Both the position numbers and the translations under genes were made by a program. From the NCBI GenBank assembly GCA_963707435.1, contig CAVPPF010000004.1, positions 248,001-312,000 of the forward strand: a DNA stretch of 64,000 bases, in the 5' to 3' direction. This document shows, in pieces, positions 17,092-26,498 of this stretch. The notes under the pieces are model-generated. The model did no database searches and was not told the DNA's origin. It saw only the letters and a list, made by a program, of their open reading frames with translations. Source of the DNA: UBA4744 sp963707435 (lineage in GTDB: Bacteria > Actinomycetota > Acidimicrobiia > Spongiisociales > UBA4744). Within the stretch, counting starts at the first letter, position 1. Each line of letters opens with the position of its first letter.

Positions 17092-18234
17092 ATGACGGAC
17101 GAGACCACGACCAGGCGCAACATCCCTGTGCGAGTCCGGGTCATCCTGGTCCTGTTCTTGCTCTATCTCTTCCTCGTCGGCGTCAAGGCGCTCGAGACCG
17201 GGATCAAGGGGTTCGGGGAAGATTTCACAGACTCGCTCTTCGCCGGAGTCTCCAACCCGATTGCGGGCCTGTTCGTCGGCATCCTGGCGACGGTCCTCGT
17301 GCAGTCCTCGTCGGTCTCGACCGCCACGATCGTCGGTCTGGTCGGAGCCGGAACGCTGTCGGTTCCGCTGGCCGTGCCGATGATCATGGGCGCCAACATC
17401 GGTACCACCGTGACCAACACGCTTGCCTCGCTCGGCTATCTACGCCGCAGCACGGAGTTCCGAAAAGCATTCGCCGGCGCAACGATGCACGATTTCTTCA
17501 ACTTGATGGCGGTTGCCGTACTCCTTCCTCTGGAACTCGCCACCAAGTTCCTGTCGAAATCTGCAGAGGCGCTGGCGGGTTTTCTGGGTAGGTCGAGCAA
17601 CGTCGGGTTCGAGGCTCCGGACAGCCCGATCAAGGCAGCCGTCAAAGCGCCGGTCAAGCTCCTGGAGAATATCTTCGAAAGCCTTGGCGCCGGTGACACC
17701 CTGATGGGGATTTTGCTCCTCGTGATGGGACTTGCCTTCATCTTTCTGGCACTGGCCTACATCACCCGGAACATGAAACTGGTCGTCGCCGGCAACATCG
17801 AACGGTCCATGAACGCGGTGCTGGCCAAAGGCGGTGGCGTGACCGCGATGGCCATCGGTCTCATCATGACGGTGTCGGTTCAATCATCGAGCATCACCAC
17901 CTCGGTGCTGATCCCGATGATCGCGGCCGGGGTTCTCACGCTCAGCAACGCGTACCCGATCACGCTCGGAGCCAACGTTGGCACAACGGTCACGGCCCTC
18001 TTGGCGTCCCTCGCCACCGAACGGCCCGAGGGTCTGGTCATCGCCCTGGTTCACACGTTGTTCAACATCAGCGGCATCCTGCTGTTCTATCCGATCCCGC
18101 AGCTCAGAGGAATCCCTGTCTTCCTAGCTCAGAAGCTGGCCACCGTTGCGGAAGTGCGGAAGTCGATTGTGATCGTTTACGTCATCGGGGGCTTCGTTTT
18201 CGTGCCACTGATTGGGATACTGATACTGCAATAA
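17092..18234 (+). CDS. Na+/phosphate symporter, NptA/PNaS family
   Basis: Inner-membrane phosphate transporter of 380 residues with the inverted duplicate typical of type-II Na/Pi cotransporters: QSSSVSTATIVG with GANIGTTVTN in the first half, and QSSSITTSVLIP with GANVGTTVTA in the second. Around eight to nine hydrophobic helices are visible. The QSSS motifs line the substrate site in this family. The frame extends upstream into the hemD region, but ATG 17092 gives the normal N-terminus. It is followed 15 bases later by a PhoU-domain gene, a common pairing in which PhoU is thought to restrain transport. Confidence 0.92.
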   Translation: MTDETTTRRNIPVRVRVILVLFLLYLFLVGVKALETGIKGFGEDFTDSLFAGVSNPIAGLFVGILATVLVQSSSVSTATIVGLVGAGTLSVPLAVPMIMGANIGTTVTNTLASLGYLRRSTEFRKAFAGATMHDFFNLMAVAVLLPLELATKFLSKSAEALAGFLGRSSNVGFEAPDSPIKAAVKAPVKLLENIFESLGAGDTLMGILLLVMGLAFIFLALAYITRNMKLVVAGNIERSMNAVLAKGGGVTAMAIGLIMTVSVQSSSITTSVLIPMIAAGVLTLSNAYPITLGANVGTTVTALLASLATERPEGLVIALVHTLFNISGILLFYPIPQLRGIPVFLAQKLATVAEVRKSIVIVYVIGGFVFVPLIGILILQ

Positions 18235-18249
18235 GGATGGGAGTGAACC

Positions 18250-18924
18250 ATGGTGCTTGATTTCTTCCGAGGAGGCGGAGACGCGCAGCTCGAGCGGATC
18301 GAATCGCAGATTCGCCAGATGATTCTCGACGACCGCCACACGTTCGATACGGCGATCAATGCCCTGATTGGCGGCACCGACCCGGCGCTCGTCGGAAAGA
18401 GCATCCGCAAGACCGACAAAGGCGTCAACAAAGCCGAGCGCGCCGTGCGTCGCGAGCTCGTCGTGCACGTGAGTGTGCGAGGCACCTCAGCAGACATCCC
18501 CCTCGTGCTGGCCTCGATGAGCGTCGTCAAGGACGCCGAGCGGATCGGTGACTACTCGAAGAACATCTGGGACATCGCCAATAGCGGGATCGACCTGTCG
18601 GACGGCGATGACATCGAAGTCCTCGTGCGGTACCGGGACCAAATCTCCAAGCTCATCGGTGAGACCGCCCGGGTGTTTGGCGAGAAAGACCTGGAAGCGG
18701 CCCATTCCCTGTTGCAAGGTGGCGATGATCTCCAGGATGAATTCGACGAACTGGTCGAAGAGCAACTGCAGACCGAACGGCCCGGCCGCGAGGCGGTTCC
18801 GCGAGCGTTGCTCTACCGGTACTTCAAGCGCATCACCGCCCACTTGATGAACATCCTGACGTCACTAGTCATGCCGATCGACCGCCTCGACTACTACGAC
18901 GAGGCCAAGGCAGACCGCGACTGA
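18250..18924 (+). CDS. PhoU-domain protein paired with Na/Pi symporter
   Basis: A 224-residue all-helical protein. The PhoU pattern is seen in VVKDAERIGDYSKNIWDIAN (metal-binding helix with E/D-x3-D) and in the second half around KRITAHLMNILTSLV. It is not a copy of the phoU at 21384; the two share only the family pattern. Being in operon with the symporter suggests it tunes phosphate uptake by that carrier. It is convergent with phoR, 39 bases away. Confidence 0.88.
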   Translation: MVLDFFRGGGDAQLERIESQIRQMILDDRHTFDTAINALIGGTDPALVGKSIRKTDKGVNKAERAVRRELVVHVSVRGTSADIPLVLASMSVVKDAERIGDYSKNIWDIANSGIDLSDGDDIEVLVRYRDQISKLIGETARVFGEKDLEAAHSLLQGGDDLQDEFDELVEEQLQTERPGREAVPRALLYRYFKRITAHLMNILTSLVMPIDRLDYYDEAKADRD

Positions 18925-18963
18925 GGCAGCGGGTTCCGGCTCGAGGCCCGACGCTGCGGCACC

Positions 18964-20682
18964 TTATGCGGGTTTGGACGGCTGAGCTGCGAGCGGCACT
19001 ACCAACCTGAACGTCGAGCCTGCCCCCAGTTCACTCTCGACTTCGACGCGCCCACCGTGGCGTTCGGCCACGTGCTTGACAATCGCCAGTCCGAGGCCCG
19101 TCCCGCCCGTGTGTCGCGATCGGGCAACGTCGAGACGGTAGAAACGCTCAAAAAGGCGCGGGAGGTCGCGACTCGGGATCCCCACCCCATCGTCTGCGAC
19201 TTCCAGGACGGCCTCACCCTCGAAAGGCCGGACTCCGACTACCACCCTGCCACCCGCCGCGTAGCGTCGCGCATTGTCGAGCAGGTTGCGAATCGCGAGT
19301 CGAAGGTCCGGTCCGCTTCCCGAGACGGTCACGGGTACCACGTCCAGGCTGAACTCCGCACGCACATCGTCGACGGCGTCGTCCAGGCGCTCCACCTCAT
19401 CAGTGAGGATTTCGTCCAACCTCACCACATCGAAGACCAGGTCTTCTGTCTCGAGACGTGACAGGTCGAGCAGATCTACCACGATCCGCCCTAGGCGAAT
19501 CGCATTTGCGTTCACCTGCTCGGCGAACGTCCTGGCTGCGGCCGGGTCCGCATCGATTGCCCGGACGATGGTCTCGGCCCCCGCTCGAATAGCGGCAATC
19601 GGGGTCTTCAATTCGTGGGATGCGTCCGCTACGAAGTCCCTTCTCATAGCCTCTACCCGGGCAGCATCCGTGACGTCCTGCAGCACGAGCAACACACTGC
19701 CCTCCGAGTCCGGCAACATGGCCGTGGCGGCCAAACGACGACCTGGAATGCCGAACTCGAACTCTCGGTGAACGGGACCGGAGGCCGATCGAGCCGACCT
19801 TGCAAGCTCCTGGAGCGGGCCGGGCAACTCCGCAAGCCCGGAGCGGCTTCCGAGGATCGTGCGCGCCCAACCGTTGGCAAATGCGATGGAGTTGTCCATT
19901 GCGATCAGGATCACGCCTTCATCAAGTACGTCGAGGATCCCGTCCCGCAATCGGCGCTCCTCTTCACTGAGCCGGACTCTCCTATTCAACTCATCGGCCA
20001 TCTGGCTCACGGCCCGGGCCATGCCTTGCAGCTCGACGGTGTCGGCTCCTTCGATGATCGCCGGACGGCCTCCGGATGCCATCAGCCCGGCCGACTCGGT
20101 CAATCCCCTTATGGGCCGGACGATCCGTCGAGCGACCAGCCACACGACTCCAAACCCCAATAGCGCGGCACTCGCCCCGGCCAGGGCGATGGCAACGCGC
20201 AACGCGCGCAAACGTTCGTCAACTACGCTGATCGGTTCGGCCACCCTGACGATCAATCCGCCGGCTATAGGCGGAACCGCCACATAGCGGTACTCCACAC
20301 CGACGCTGGCGCTGATTCGTGATGAAACCCCCGTCGTTCCCGACTGTGCCGCACGAACCTCCGGCCGATCGGCGTGGTTCTCCATCCCCAGCGGCTCGCG
20401 CGATGAATCGGCCAGGACCGTCCCGCTCGAGTCGATCACGGTGACCCGCAAGCTCTCGGCCCGGGCCCAGTCTGAGACCGTGCCCCCGAGGTCACGTTCG
20501 GAGCCGACGATGGCGCGCAACAGCAATGCCTGGGACTCCAGGGACTCCGTGAGATCGTCCACCAACTGGGCCTTGAGAACGCTGTTGAGCATCAGGCCGA
20601 ATCCGACGAGCAGAATCACGACGGTCACCGCATACCAGGTCACAATGCGGCCGACGAGGGTCTTGCGAGGTTCCTCAGCCAT
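18964..20682 (-). CDS. phoR: Phosphate-sensing histidine kinase
   Basis: Membrane sensor kinase of 572 residues. Transmembrane helices at about 14-34 and 162-184 enclose an extracytoplasmic domain; then HAMP (about 186-238), PAS (about 245-340), HisKA with the phosphorylated His356 in DASHELKTP, and the HATPase domain (NLLDNARRYA, VADDGVGIP, TGGTGLGLAIVKH). It phosphorylates the PhoB protein encoded just upstream, whose gene overlaps it by 8 bases. The position at the end of the pst-phoU-phoB series supports the phosphate role. Confidence 0.92.
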   Translation of the reverse strand: MAEEPRKTLVGRIVTWYAVTVVILLVGFGLMLNSVLKAQLVDDLTESLESQALLLRAIVGSERDLGGTVSDWARAESLRVTVIDSSGTVLADSSREPLGMENHADRPEVRAAQSGTTGVSSRISASVGVEYRYVAVPPIAGGLIVRVAEPISVVDERLRALRVAIALAGASAALLGFGVVWLVARRIVRPIRGLTESAGLMASGGRPAIIEGADTVELQGMARAVSQMADELNRRVRLSEEERRLRDGILDVLDEGVILIAMDNSIAFANGWARTILGSRSGLAELPGPLQELARSARSASGPVHREFEFGIPGRRLAATAMLPDSEGSVLLVLQDVTDAARVEAMRRDFVADASHELKTPIAAIRAGAETIVRAIDADPAAARTFAEQVNANAIRLGRIVVDLLDLSRLETEDLVFDVVRLDEILTDEVERLDDAVDDVRAEFSLDVVPVTVSGSGPDLRLAIRNLLDNARRYAAGGRVVVGVRPFEGEAVLEVADDGVGIPSRDLPRLFERFYRLDVARSRHTGGTGLGLAIVKHVAERHGGRVEVESELGAGSTFRLVVPLAAQPSKPA

Positions 20683-21382
20683 CGAGGTACTTGTATCCGA
20701 GGCCCCGCACCGTGACGAGATGTACGGGCTTGTGCGGGTCCTCTTCTATCTTCTTCCGGATCCGACGGATATGAACATCCAGGGTCTTCATCTCCCCGTA
20801 GTGACCCGGGCCCCAGACCTCGTCAATCAGGAAATCCCGGCTGAGCAGCCGGCCCATCCGGCTCAAGAAGGTCGAGATCAGCTCGAACTCCTTCGGGCGG
20901 AACTCGACCTGCTTCCCCCGCACACTCGCCTCGTGCCGGGAGATGTTCAACCGAACCGGCCCGCCTTCGAGTATCTCATCTTGCTCCGGGCTGAACACAG
21001 GCTCGCCCATAGTCACCCGCCGCAGATTGGCTCCCACGCGAGCCATGAGCTCACGCATCGCGAACGGCTTGGTGACATAGTCGTCGGCGCCCAACTCGAG
21101 GCCTGCCACCTTATCCGCCTCACCATCCTTGGCGGTAACAATGATGATCGGAACACTCGACTCAGCCCGGAGGGACCGGCATACGTCCAGGCCTGACATC
21201 ATCGGCAACATCAGGTCGAGCAAGACGAGATCGGGCGATTCCTTTCGCACCAGCCGCATGGCCTCACGTCCGTCGTGGGCTACTACGACCTCGTAGCCTT
21301 CCCGCTCGAGGTTGTACCGGATCGAATCCGCCAGGCTCGCTTCATCCTCGACAATGAGGACCCGGTGTGTGCGATCGGTCAT
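20675..21382 (-). CDS. phoB: Phosphate response regulator, OmpR type
   Basis: DNA-binding response regulator of 235 residues. Receiver domain 1-120 with phosphoacceptor Asp56 (LVLLDLMLP) and the switch Lys in VTAKDGE; winged-helix domain with REFELISTFL-like and TLDVHIRRIRKKIEEDP segments. The ATG at 21382 follows the phoU stop by one base; the longer frame to 21472 would run back into phoU. The expected target is the PHO box upstream of pstS. Confidence 0.93.
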   Translation of the reverse strand: MTDRTHRVLIVEDEASLADSIRYNLEREGYEVVVAHDGREAMRLVRKESPDLVLLDLMLPMMSGLDVCRSLRAESSVPIIIVTAKDGEADKVAGLELGADDYVTKPFAMRELMARVGANLRRVTMGEPVFSPEQDEILEGGPVRLNISRHEASVRGKQVEFRPKEFELISTFLSRMGRLLSRDFLIDEVWGPGHYGEMKTLDVHIRRIRKKIEEDPHKPVHLVTVRGLGYKYLDG

Positions 21383-21383
21383 G

Positions 21384-22058
21384 TCATTCGGTGTCCGGTC
21401 GGGTGAACTCCTGAAACTCACCGGTGAGGAGGAACGCCACCTGCTCGGCAATGTCCACGGCTTGATCCCCAACCCGTTCGAGCGCTCGCGACACCATCAG
21501 CATCGGGACGGCCCATTCCAGAACATCCTGATCCGGAGCGCATCGAGCAACTACCTGGGCCATGCTGCGGTTCAGCCGGTTCACCGGTTCGTCCATTTCG
21601 GGGACCAGCAGCGCCATCGAGAGGTCCCGCTGCACGAAGGCTTCCATGGCTGTTCTCACCATGGGTTGCACAAGATCTCCCATCTCCCGAAGCTGCTCCA
21701 GAATCGCCGGCTCCCGGGCATGCCCCTCAATCGCCATCACGATCTTGCCGATGTTGGCCGCCTGGTCTCCCATCCGCTCCAGCGTGACCAGCAGGTGGAG
21801 GATCGCCGACATCAGCCGCAGGTCTCCGGCCACCGGCGTCTGCAAAGCCATCGTTTCCAACCACTTCTGGTGCACGAGAAGGTACTTCTCGTCGATGTCG
21901 GCGTCCCGGGCGACAACGTCCCCCGCGAGAGAGGCATCGTTTTCAACCAGAGCAACTACCGCCCTGCCCACCGCCTGCTCGGCCAGGCCGGCCATCTGCA
22001 CCAGCTCCTGCTGGATCGCCTCGAGCTCAACGTGGAAGTGGCGTCTCGGTTCCGTCAT
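21384..22058 (-). CDS. phoU: Phosphate signalling regulator PhoU
   Basis: A 224-residue protein with two PhoU repeats of three helices each: LERMGDQAANIGKI in the first and LERVGDQAVDIAEQ in the second, both carrying the metal-ligand E/D-x3-D pattern. It links the Pst transporter to the PhoR kinase and keeps the regulon off when phosphate is ample. The start overlaps pstB by 4 bases. Confidence 0.95.
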   Translation of the reverse strand: MTEPRRHFHVELEAIQQELVQMAGLAEQAVGRAVVALVENDASLAGDVVARDADIDEKYLLVHQKWLETMALQTPVAGDLRLMSAILHLLVTLERMGDQAANIGKIVMAIEGHAREPAILEQLREMGDLVQPMVRTAMEAFVQRDLSMALLVPEMDEPVNRLNRSMAQVVARCAPDQDVLEWAVPMLMVSRALERVGDQAVDIAEQVAFLLTGEFQEFTRPDTE

Positions 22059-22876
22059 CCGAACCTTCCCGTGATGTAGTCCTCGGTCTCCTGCTTCTGC
22101 GGTTTGGTGAAGAGGTCGGCCGTTACTCCATATTCAACCACCTGGCCGGCACGGTCTTCATCCATATTGAGGAACGCAGTGAAGTCAGAAGCGCGGGCGG
22201 CCTGCTGCATGTTGTGAGTCACGATGATGATCGTGTAGAGCTCTTTGAGCTCTTGAATCAGCTCTTCGATTCGAAGCGTGGCAATCGGGTCGAGGGCCGA
22301 CGTTGGCTCATCCATGAGGATGATCTCCGGCTTGACCGCGATCGTTCGCGCAATGCACAGCCGCTGCTGTTGACCCCCCGAGAGCGACAATCCGGACTGA
22401 TCGAGTTTGTCCTCGACGTCATTCCAGAGGGCAGCCTGGCGAAGTGACTGTTCGACCAGGTCGTCCATGTTGCCCCGGTACCCGTTCACCTTCGCGCCCC
22501 AGGCAACGTTGTCGTAGATGCTCTTCGGGAACGGGTTGGGTTTCTGGAACACCATGCCGATCCGCCGTCGAACTTCGACGGGGTCAACCGCATCGTCGTA
22601 GATGTCGTCGCCGTGGAACAACACCCGTCCCTCTACCCGGGAGGTCGGGATGAGGTCGTTCATCCGGTTGAAGGCGCGCAAGACGGTGCTCTTCCCGCAC
22701 CCGGATGGACCGATCAACGCGGTGATGTGATGGTCCAGGAATTGCAAAGAGACATTCTTCACGGCCCGGAACGAGCCGTAGGACACGCTCATGTCGACAG
22801 CCTCCATTGCATGGGTAACCGGCTGCCCCAGTACTCCGGTCGCCATCCCGGCGATTCGCGGATCGTCGGTCGGCAT
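22055..22876 (-). CDS. pstB: Phosphate ABC importer ATPase
   Basis: ATPase of 273 residues with GPSGCGKST, the PstB-specific MVFQKPNPFPKSIYDNV, LSGGQQQRLCIARTIAV, ILMDEPTSALDPIAT and VTHNMQQAAR. The ATG at 22876 is preferred over an in-frame ATG six codons upstream, since AGGAG lies seven bases before it. It begins one base after the pstA stop. Confidence 0.96.
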   Translation of the reverse strand: MPTDDPRIAGMATGVLGQPVTHAMEAVDMSVSYGSFRAVKNVSLQFLDHHITALIGPSGCGKSTVLRAFNRMNDLIPTSRVEGRVLFHGDDIYDDAVDPVEVRRRIGMVFQKPNPFPKSIYDNVAWGAKVNGYRGNMDDLVEQSLRQAALWNDVEDKLDQSGLSLSGGQQQRLCIARTIAVKPEIILMDEPTSALDPIATLRIEELIQELKELYTIIIVTHNMQQAARASDFTAFLNMDEDRAGQVVEYGVTADLFTKPQKQETEDYITGRFG

Positions 22877-22877
22877 G

Positions 22878-24233
22878 TCAAAGTCTCCTTGCATATCGAT
22901 TGCGGAGTAAAACTGCGGTCGCGTTGAGGGTCAACAGCATCACGAGCAGCACGAGAATGGCGGCCGCGGCGATGTTTCGGAACTCGTCTTGAGGGCGCGA
23001 TGTCCACTGGAATATCTGAATGGGCAGCGCCGTGAATTTTGAGAAAGGCCCGCCGGGATCGGTGGTGATAAACGTTGAAGCTCCGACGACAACCAGGGGT
23101 GCCGTCTCGCCCAGCGCCCGGGCAACCGCGAGGATGGTGCCGGTGAGGATCCCCGACAGCGCGTTGGGCAGCACATGCGCACGGGTCGTCTGCCACTTCG
23201 TGGCACCAAGGGCGAGGCCGGCCTGGCGCAGGGAGGGTGGAACGGCTCGAATGGCCTCCTGGGCGTTGATGATGATGATGGGCAAGATGAGCAGACCCAG
23301 CGTGAGGCCTGCCGCGACGATAGTTCGCCCGTTGGCCGTGGTGCCTTCACCGACCCCGAACCATGCTCCGCTCGAAAACCCTTCGAGGGCCCTTACGAAG
23401 ATGGCCAAACCCAGCATCCCGTAGATGATCGATGGCACTCCGGCCAGGTTGTTGATGTTGGTCTGAATCAGCCGGTTGATGCGGTTGTCCGACGCGTACT
23501 CCTCCAGGTAGACGGCTGCTCCCACCCCGACCGGAAACGAGAACAACAGGGTGATGGCCACGATCCAGAGTGAGCCCAGCACGGCCGTTCGCACTCCAGC
23601 CACTGCCGGGTCGGGCGCTTGCGGGCTCACGAGAAAGCGTCCGCTCAACCAGGAGCGAAACACCAGCTCAGCTTGCGGGAATTCAGCGGTCGCTTCGGCC
23701 TCCACCTCGCTGCGGGCGAGCAGGGACTCGAAGAGAGTCCACGTTCGCAGCACCGTCGGCTGTACGACTCGTTCAACGACCAGCTGATAAACGCCTGCCT
23801 GATCCCGCGCCGGGGCTGAACAGCCCGATACCGGGTCGGGGCCGGAACACAATTCGGCGTATTTCGCCTCGCTCTCGAAGACCAGGCGGTCGTCGAAGAA
23901 ACGCTGCTCACGCTCCAGACGACGGCCTACGTTGTTCGTGATCGTTTGTTGCAGGAGCGCAACCAGATCGGATTTGGAGAGATCCACAAGGTCGACGTCC
24001 TCCCCGTAGCCGAGGCCGGCCACCAGCTCACGCGGTTGCACCTCATTCTGCAACGCCACATAACCGAAGGAGGAATCGATCACCTTCACCAGCAGCGTGA
24101 GCAGCGCGATGACGGCGAGCATCAGGGCGACGACGAAGCTCAACTTGAAAAAGGTGCCACGGCGGTGCCGCCCGACGACGGCCCTGGTCAGTTCTTCTCC
24201 TTCGGGATACAGGGATCCGGGCGGGAGACTCAT
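22878..24233 (-). CDS. pstA: Phosphate ABC permease PstA with large outer loop
   Basis: Permease subunit of 451 residues, against about 280-300 in Escherichia coli. A first helix at about 31-50 is followed by an extracytoplasmic segment of roughly 160 residues (52-215) with two Cys (ELCSGPDPVSGCS) before the canonical core, which shows YLEEYA and the EAA loop (SLRQAGLALGATKWQT). The inserted segment is not part of standard PstA and may contact PstS or a sensor. The start overlaps the pstC stop by 4 bases. Confidence 0.93.
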   Translation of the reverse strand: MSLPPGSLYPEGEELTRAVVGRHRRGTFFKLSFVVALMLAVIALLTLLVKVIDSSFGYVALQNEVQPRELVAGLGYGEDVDLVDLSKSDLVALLQQTITNNVGRRLEREQRFFDDRLVFESEAKYAELCSGPDPVSGCSAPARDQAGVYQLVVERVVQPTVLRTWTLFESLLARSEVEAEATAEFPQAELVFRSWLSGRFLVSPQAPDPAVAGVRTAVLGSLWIVAITLLFSFPVGVGAAVYLEEYASDNRINRLIQTNINNLAGVPSIIYGMLGLAIFVRALEGFSSGAWFGVGEGTTANGRTIVAAGLTLGLLILPIIIINAQEAIRAVPPSLRQAGLALGATKWQTTRAHVLPNALSGILTGTILAVARALGETAPLVVVGASTFITTDPGGPFSKFTALPIQIFQWTSRPQDEFRNIAAAAILVLLVMLLTLNATAVLLRNRYARRL

Positions 24234-25201
24234 TCGTACACCTCCCGGAAACGGGCCACGAAACGCCTGCTGAGCATGTTCAAGACCAGCGTGATCAGGA
24301 AGAGAGTCAAGCCGATGGCAAAGATGCTGTTGTAGTCGATCGAGTCGTAGCTGAGGTCACCACCGGAGATCCGGACGATGTGTCCGGTCATGGTCTCGCC
24401 CGCTACAAACGGGTTGAGAATGAAGGAGAACAGGCCGTCCTGTCCGAAGGTGAAGTTCTTGGGTCCGGCGCCTGCCGCGATCGCCACCACCATCGTCTCT
24501 CCAATGGCCCGGGACATGGCGACGACGAACGCGGCCGCAATCCCGGATAGAGCGGCCGGCAGCACGACTCGCAACGATGTTTCCAGTTTGGTTGCCCCGA
24601 GCGCGTGGGCAGCCTCTCGAAGCGACATCGGCACCGCGTGAAGGGCATCCTCGGCCATTGAACTGACGAGAGGAATGATGAGGATCCCGACGACGATTCC
24701 GGCCGAGGCGTCGTTGAAGATCTCGACGACTCCGTCGCCGAGGATCGACCTGAGCAGCGGTGTCATGAAGGTGAGGGCGAAGTACCCGTACACAACTGTA
24801 GGAATACCTGCCAGAACTTCGAGAATGGGTTTGAGGATCCCCCGTGAGCGCTCGGATGCATACTCGCTGAGGTAGATCGCCGTGGCGAGGCCGATCGGCA
24901 GCGCTACCACCATGGCGATCACGCTGACGATGAGGGTGGCGAGAACCAACGGCCAGATTCCGAAGTCGAGGATGGCCGGCTGCCACGTGGTCGAGGAGAA
25001 GAACTCGCCCAGTGTCACATCATCGGTTTGGAAGAAGAGCAAAGCCTCTTTTCCCAGCTCGTAGACGATCCCGATCGTCGTGACGACGGAAATGGCGGCA
25101 GCCACGAACAGCGACCCTTGAATCAGCATCTCGACCGGGCGCGGACGCTTCTTCAGGCTGGTCGCCCGTAGGTCTCCGGCGTTTGGTACTTCGGTGGCCA
25201 T
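24230..25201 (-). CDS. pstC: Phosphate ABC permease PstC
   Basis: Permease subunit of 323 residues with six core helices; YLSEYASERSRGILKP and the EAA loop MSLREAAHALGATKLET are typical of PstC. It pairs with PstA to form the channel. It lies 68 bases downstream of pstS, with a hairpin between them. Confidence 0.95.
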   Translation of the reverse strand: MATEVPNAGDLRATSLKKRPRPVEMLIQGSLFVAAAISVVTTIGIVYELGKEALLFFQTDDVTLGEFFSSTTWQPAILDFGIWPLVLATLIVSVIAMVVALPIGLATAIYLSEYASERSRGILKPILEVLAGIPTVVYGYFALTFMTPLLRSILGDGVVEIFNDASAGIVVGILIIPLVSSMAEDALHAVPMSLREAAHALGATKLETSLRVVLPAALSGIAAAFVVAMSRAIGETMVVAIAAGAGPKNFTFGQDGLFSFILNPFVAGETMTGHIVRISGGDLSYDSIDYNSIFAIGLTLFLITLVLNMLSRRFVARFREVYE

Positions 25202-25221
25202 AGTGGTCCTAGCGTTCTCGA

Positions 25222-25259
25222 GCGGGGTGGGAACACCTCAATGGATCCACCCACCCCGC
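25222..25259 (-). terminator. Intercistronic hairpin between pstS and pstC
   Basis: Perfect 10-bp inverted repeat (GCGGGGTGGG / CCCACCCCGC) with an 18-base loop, directly after pstS. Likely favours higher PstS output than permease output. Confidence 0.7.
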
Positions 25260-25269
25260 CGCAGGGCGA

Positions 25270-26307
25270 TCAGCTCATGGCGTCGAGCCATGCCTGCTTG
25301 GCAGCGTCGAGGGCGTCCTGGGGGGCAGGGAAGTATCCGACGTCGATGATCTCTTCGTTGACGTAGGTCAGGTAGAAGTTGATGAAGTCTGCTACCTGCG
25401 GTTTGTCCTTCATGATGTCGGACGTGCTGTAGATGAACAACGGCCGCGCCAGCGGGTACGTGCCGGCGTCGACGTTCGTCTGGCTCGGTTCCACTCCTTC
25501 AACCGCCAGGACCCTGAGCTGATCTGAGTTCTCCGAGTAGTAAGCGAACCCAAAGAACCCGATCGCGCAGGTGGTGGAGGGGTTCGAGGGATCACACCCG
25601 TCTCCCTCGATTCCCTGCACGAGCACGTTGTCGTCCTCGGAGAGCTGCGTGTTTCCGGCCGCCAGCATCGGTGCTTCGTCTTCGTCGAAAACCTCTTCGA
25701 CGAAATAGTCGAAGGTGCCCGAGTCGGTTCCGGGAATGAACCGCTGAATGGGGTTGGCCGGCCAGTCCGGGCGGACGTCTTGCCACGTCGTGGCCGTCGA
25801 AAAGAGGGCGGCGAGTTCCTCAAAGGTGATATCGGTGGCAAATGTGTTCGTCGGACTGACGGTGACGGCCAGCGCATCGGTGCCGACGCGAAACTCAATC
25901 GGCTCTCGCCCTATCGCCCGGCACGAATCAACTTCTGAGTCCTTGATGGGACGGCTCGCATTGGCGATGTCTGTTTCACCCTGATCACAGAAGCGTTCAA
26001 ACCCGGCCCCGGATCCGATGCTGTCGATCGTGATTCGTCCGCCATACCCCTCGTCCTCAAATCTGGCTGCCATCGCCTCCGACAGCGGGAAAACGGTCGA
26101 ACTCCCGGCGGTGACGATGTCCCCCGTCGTGTCGAGCGGATCGACGGCGGGAAGCATCCCCTCTCCGGGAGCGCCCGCCGTGGTCGTCGTGGAACCTGGT
26201 CCGGCTGCAGTGGTGGTTGTGGTGTCGCCGGCGCCGTCGCCGCAAGCTGCCACAAGCAACGTCAGGACGGCGACAACCGCTGCCAGCCGGTGTCTGCGTT
26301 TGATCAT
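25270..26307 (-). CDS. pstS: Phosphate-binding lipoprotein
   Basis: High-affinity phosphate receptor of 345 residues. The signal peptide ends in LLVAAC, followed by a Thr-rich linker. The phosphate site is seen in TAGSSTVFPLSEAMA, SIGSGAGFERFCDQGETDIANASR and GTDSGTFDYFVEEV. ATG 26307 is preceded by GGAGTG; in-frame ATGs upstream lack a ribosome site. First gene of the pst-pho operon; a four-unit PHO box starts 67 bases upstream. Confidence 0.95.
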   Translation of the reverse strand: MIKRRHRLAAVVAVLTLLVAACGDGAGDTTTTTAAGPGSTTTTAGAPGEGMLPAVDPLDTTGDIVTAGSSTVFPLSEAMAARFEDEGYGGRITIDSIGSGAGFERFCDQGETDIANASRPIKDSEVDSCRAIGREPIEFRVGTDALAVTVSPTNTFATDITFEELAALFSTATTWQDVRPDWPANPIQRFIPGTDSGTFDYFVEEVFDEDEAPMLAAGNTQLSEDDNVLVQGIEGDGCDPSNPSTTCAIGFFGFAYYSENSDQLRVLAVEGVEPSQTNVDAGTYPLARPLFIYSTSDIMKDKPQVADFINFYLTYVNEEIIDVGYFPAPQDALDAAKQAWLDAMS

Positions 26308-26373
26308 CGTTTCACTCCTTCGTACATCTTGCATGTGGGGCGGACGCTTGATGCGGGTGCTCACCGTAGGAGC

Positions 26374-26417
26374 ACAAGGTGACCCCAACGCAGCCGCCCG
26401 GTTAACGCAACGTGAAC
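26374..26417 (-). promoter_or_regulatory. PHO box upstream of pstS
   Basis: On the minus strand four consecutive 11-bp units in exact register: GTTCACGTTGC, GTTAACCGGGC, GGCTGCGTTGG, GGTCACCTTGT. Units 1, 2 and 4 match the GTTCAC-like half-site known for PhoP/PhoB in actinobacteria. The site lies in the divergent region between pstS and the propeller gene, so it could control both. Confidence 0.75.
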
Positions 26418-26498
26418 GTTTCCTGCGTCCCTCAGCCCCACCTCGGGAACCTCACCGCCACTCTCTGCGTCGGAGGAGTAACAGCGAGGGAGAAGCCC

